Below are positions 61,186-64,000 of a DNA stretch of 64,000 bases, one piece after another. The notes under the pieces are model-generated. The model was not told the DNA's origin. It did not search any database and was given only the letters and a program-made list of their open reading frames with translations. The position numbers were made by a program, and so were the translations under genes. This DNA comes from an uncultured Desulfobacter sp. (GTDB taxonomy: Bacteria > Desulfobacterota > Desulfobacteria > Desulfobacterales > Desulfobacteraceae). Within the stretch, counting starts at the first letter, position 1. The number at the start of each line of letters is the position of its first letter. The DNA lies in assembly GCF_963666145.1 (NCBI RefSeq), contig NZ_OY762614.1:5818501-5882500 (forward strand), written 5' to 3'.

Positions 61186-61467
61186 TCAGAGGTGCCCGCT
61201 GTTTTTTTTTAGCCAATCCAGTTCTACCTGGAGTTGGCCGACCTTTTGATATAAACGGTCCCGTTCAATCTCTGTTTCTTTGGTTTGTTTTGCCTGGCTA
61301 TTGCCAAATACCAATGGAAGGGCTTCTATTGCTTCCTTTTTCCATCTATTTACAAGGCTTGTATGAATACCGAACTCAGAGGCAATCTCATTGACAGTTT
61401 GATTCCCTTTTATGGCTGCCAATGCGACCTTACTTTTTAATTCTTTACTGTAGTTTTTCCGTTTCAA
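61186..61467 (-). CDS. IS3-family OrfA (element c)
   Basis: 93 residues: HTH ('NEIASEFGIHTSLVNRWKKE') and a coiled coil ('ERDRLYQKVGQLQVELDWLK'). An A9 run near its end is the probable -1 slip site into OrfB. Confidence 0.9.
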   Translation of the reverse strand: MKRKNYSKELKSKVALAAIKGNQTVNEIASEFGIHTSLVNRWKKEAIEALPLVFGNSQAKQTKETEIERDRLYQKVGQLQVELDWLKKNSGHL

Positions 61468-62684
61468 AATGAATCCCTTTCTGGTTTCTGGACTGTTATA
61501 TTTTATCTTAACATCTTGTCCAGTTTTCGGGGTCCACTATAGACATCGCAAAAGGGAAATACCATGAGATTGATTTCAGCAAGGTCGTGTTTGATGATCT
61601 TGCCCAAGATTTCCTGACGGATTATGAAATCAATGCAAAAAAATCATTAAACAGAGCCCAGCAGTGCTTGGTTCACCTCATGGCTGAATTTGAAGGCATG
61701 AATGTCATCAATATCACCACCCCTTTGATCCAAAATGTCTATATCCAGAACCGAAAACAGTGGACATGCAAAAGGTGTAATGAAAAATTTCACATAGGAG
61801 CAGAGACGACTTGCCCGATGTGTTGTAGCGATAAAATTCTGAAAGGGGCTTCAAACGCAACAATTAATCGGGAGTTATCAGCACTGAAAAGGATTCTTAA
61901 CTTGGGAGCACAGCAGACTCCAGTAAAAGTTAACCGGGTGCCCCATATCCCAATGCTCAAAGAAAATAATGTCAGGCAAGGGTTTTTCGAGCATGACCAG
62001 TTTCTGGCACTGAGGGAGCTGTTGACTGGATACCTGAAATCCTTTGTGACTTTTGGGTATAAGGTCGGTTGGCGCTCCCAGGAGATAGCCTCTTTGACTT
62101 GGGCACATGTCGATTTGAAGAACGGGATTGTGACCTTGATGGTTGGTGAAACCAAAAACAAGGAAGCTCGGACGGTTTATTTGGATCAAGAGTTGAAACA
62201 ACTATTTGAACAGCAGTGGGCTTTGAGACGGAGCAGTGACAAAATAGTCCCCTATGTATTTCCCAGCCAGAATGGTACTGGCAAAATCGGTAATTTCAGG
62301 CGGGCCTGGAATACAGCTTGCCGGACTATTGGCATGGGATACGGCTACAAACTTCAAGGAAACTACGTGGAAAAGTGGGAAGGGAAACTTCCCCCAGGCC
62401 CCATTTTTCATGATCTCCGAAGGACCGCTGTCAGAAACATGGTTCGGGCTGGAGTACCGGAGCGCGTAGCAATGATGGTATCCGGTCATAAAACCCGTTC
62501 CGTATTTGACAGGTATAACATCGTCAATGATTCTGATTTGAAGATGGCAACGGCAAAGCAGGAAAAATACCTGGATAATCAAATGGGCACAAATTCGGGC
62601 ACAATCGCTCAATTTGAGAACAAAAAAGGCACCCTCGGATGACCAAGGATGCCTCTGAAAGCCTTGCGGCTGTTGCCTTTTGAG

Positions 62685-62761
<77 letters not shown>

Positions 62762-63349
62762 AACAGAAAGATCTTTTAACAAACTCAAGTGGTTTTGACA
62801 AGGAAAATTTTAACCAAATATAAATTTTTTTGCTGCCCCGGGTCAATCCCGGGTCATTGTTTCATAAAAATGATCAAAAAATGCCACCAAATTCACCAAG
62901 ATGACTATGGGGAGAGGGTTCTAAGCGATAGAGATTTTGCAGTTTTATATTTATTGTGCATCTATCTGATACTTTAATGCCCATCTATAATGTACCCTGA
63001 TTACCTTCTTGCTTCTGAAAAATGAATATTTTCATGTAATTTCAAAGTGTTGATTTGATATGCAAAAGCTCACATCCTAAAGCTAAGATGGATAGAGCGA
63101 TAGACTATTCATCCAACGCTCTCATGACAATGTCCCTGAGCGTTGATAAATAGACATAGGGCTCTCCCAATTCCTATCCTAAAAAACCGAAAAATCAAGG
63201 AAACCTGGCCTGTTCAATATGTTAAGTATGGCTCGCCTATTGAACTTTGGACATCTGCGGCTTGCCCGTCAGCATGTCCGTTGTTGGAATACTTTCGACT
63301 AAGGGTCAAACGTAGATGATACCCCTTTTTCAGAATTGACAGTTGATGG
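62762..63349. other. 588-bp stretch with no supported gene
   Basis: Contains a possible tRNA promoter (minus strand, near 62790-62800) and a short GC-rich inverted repeat (CCCGGGTCAATCCCGGG near 62840). No protein-like frame, repeat array or RNA gene is recognised. Confidence 0.55.
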
Positions 63350-63652
63350 CTAAGAAGGATTGTCTTCGTCCCCTTCATCCTTCTCGTCAAACTCTTCTTC
63401 GATCACCTTGTTGAAGGAATCTATGACTTCATTGATGACCCCTCTGGCGACATTCTCTTTATCTGTTGTTGCTTCTTCGCTTTCAGTCCAAGTGATTTCT
63501 ATGCTGCTTTCCCGTTCGATAAGGTTGGTTAGATGCTTCACCAAGTTTGTGAAATCTATATCTCCTTCCAGGGAAATAGAAATAGTATTGCCATCCAAAT
63601 TAATCTCAATGGCTTCAGTGGACATGCTTGCTGTACAAGCTATTTCACTCAT
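63350..63652 (-). CDS. Small acidic hypothetical protein
   Basis: 100 residues, strongly acidic toward the C terminus ('EEEFDEKDEGDEDNPS'), with an amphipathic region 'GDIDFTNLVKHLTNLIERES'. No recognised family. It overlaps the 3' end of the upstream ATPase gene by eight bases, so the two are probably one operon and may function together. Confidence 0.65.
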   Translation of the reverse strand: MSEIACTASMSTEAIEINLDGNTISISLEGDIDFTNLVKHLTNLIERESSIEITWTESEEATTDKENVARGVINEVIDSFNKVIEEEFDEKDEGDEDNPS

Positions 63653-64000
63653 GGTCTTGCCCCGCTTCAGTTAGAATGCGTTTGATGTTATATTTTTTTG
63701 CTCTTCGATCAAATATGTATTCGCCACCATCTAAGATCCGGCACACCTCTTTTTGAGACTGCCGGTCTTCCAGTACGATCTGTCGATAGCTGACCCGTTG
63801 ATCATCATTGGCTGCTATGATGATAGATTCTGCGTCGCCATATACGACAATGGCAGGGTTATGCGTTACGAGAAAAACCTGTCCCTTAAACTTCTGTGCA
63901 CGAATCATGCGAACGAGGGTTTCAGCAATGAAATTATTCCCCAAGTTGTCTTCTGGTTGGTCAATAAAAACGAGGTTGCTACCAGCCTGTGAAAGAAGAA
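63645..64000 (-). CDS. C-terminal part of a TrlF-like AAA ATPase, running off the window
   Basis: Coding runs in from the window edge. Visible: Walker B-like 'LVFIDQPEDNLGNNFI' and 'GQVFLVTHNPAIVVYGDAES', the signature pair of SMC/RecF-type ATPases of the TrlF group ('DQPEDDLDN', 'VTHN.N..V.GDAE'), followed by 'EYIFDRRAKKYN'. TrlF-like proteins, with an N-terminal PHP domain, occur in defence-related loci; the N-terminal part is outside, so the exact type is open. The start is beyond 64000. An acidic small-protein gene overlaps its end. Confidence 0.7.
   Translation of the reverse strand, partial: LLSQAGSNLVFIDQPEDNLGNNFIAETLVRMIRAQKFKGQVFLVTHNPAIVVYGDAESIIIAANDDQRVSYRQIVLEDRQSQKEVCRILDGGEYIFDRRAKKYNIKRILTEAGQDHE

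Larger units (their letters stand above)
58797..61216 (-). pseudogene. OrfB transposase of IS3 'c', split by ISKra4 copy C
   Basis: Pieces 61216-60702 and 59172-58797 rejoin to 891 bases (297 codons) after removing ISKra4 and one CTATCAAT duplicate: 'YSRHVLSWELSI' + 'TMDNEFCISSLE'. DDE motifs: 'VWCTDITYIPLSGGFVYLTA' (Asp), 'FNTDQGSQYTSHEFTKVL' (Asp), 'RCLDNIFIERLWRSVKYEEI' (Glu). Confidence 0.9.
58635..61541 (-). mobile_element. IS3-family element 'c', itself interrupted by ISKra4
   Basis: Ends TATAGTGGACCCC / GGGGTCCACTATA with a 3-bp duplication GAC (58632-58634, 61542-61544). Net length without the nested element is about 1,378 bp. Confidence 0.9.
58503..62642 (+). pseudogene. int: Island tyrosine integrase split by nested insertion sequences
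   Basis: Removing IS3 'c' (which itself contains ISKra4 copy C) and one GAC joins 58503-58634 to 61545-62642: 1,230 bases, 410 codons, in frame across 'KEGD' + 'IAKGKYHEIDFSKV'. Start at 58503 ('MGSVYLRGNIYWIKYYRNGK') with GGAGG five bases upstream. Catalytic set: Arg in 'GYKVGWRSQEIASLTW', Lys in 'VGETKNKEARTVYL', His-x-x-Arg in 'IFHDLRRTAVRNMVRAG', His in 'VSGHKTRSVFDRYNI' with Tyr nearby. A Cys-rich insert ('WTCKRCNEKF', 'TTCPMCCSDKI') looks zinc-binding. The gene ends 42 bases from the 3' end of tRNA-Arg. Inactivated; the island is probably locked in place. Confidence 0.88.

Overview
The window looks like part of a chromosome from a sulfate-reducing Desulfobacterota bacterium, probably near Desulfobacteraceae. 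This is inferred from the groEL, GH130, NifX-like and transposon protein types and from memory of such genomes; no rRNA or species marker is present. It has two characters: an ordinary chromosomal block (1-12.3 kb) and a roughly 50-kb stretch (12.4-62.7 kb) built mostly of mobile DNA stacked inside other mobile DNA.

Layout. 0-2 kb: groES-groEL. 2-2.7 kb: a fragment of a dcu C4-dicarboxylate transporter. 2.7-12.3 kb: a tightly packed plus-strand carbohydrate cluster (fused glycosyltransferase, GH130 phosphorylase, SIS isomerase, PIG-L deacetylase, GT4 glycosyltransferase, glycoside hydrolase, glucokinase) containing a chimeric scar (5.08-5.8 kb) where a glycosyltransferase, a ManC-type cupin and a second GH130 gene were cut and joined. 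12.4-14.6 kb: a group II intron sitting between domains V and VI of another group II intron. 14.8-19.1, 26.7-31.0 and 41.1-45.4 kb: three full 4,305-bp copies (plus, minus, plus) of one transposon encoding a zinc-finger protein, a CHC2 primase-type zinc-finger protein, a ParB-like protein, a DDE integrase and an AAA+ ATPase. A 276-bp right-end fragment of it lies at 51.4 kb.

Between these lie IS66, IS200, IS6, IS3, IS1634, ISKra4 and other elements and the genes they broke: a secreted Gly/Met-rich protein, vapC, an FtsK-gamma-like winged-helix gene, a methyltransferase and a tyrosine integrase. For four of these (all but vapC, whose 5' part is missing) removing the element plus one target duplication restores a full reading frame with no leftover bases. 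34.7-39.5 kb carries a DnaA-domain-I-like protein, a 1.4-kb AT-rich non-coding block with a candidate small RNA, the FtsK-gamma-like gene and a Xer recombinase, and may be a decayed replicon. 52.5-62.7 kb looks like the integration end of a genomic island: sigma factor, ParB-methyltransferase fusion, excisionase-like protein, two unknown genes and an integrase beside tRNA-Arg(TCT). Right of the tRNA, a TrlF-like ATPase gene runs off the window.

Most notable: the three-copy DDE/AAA+ transposon with unequal ends; the intron-in-intron; the possible decayed replicon; and the ParB-methyltransferase fusion next to the disrupted integrase.
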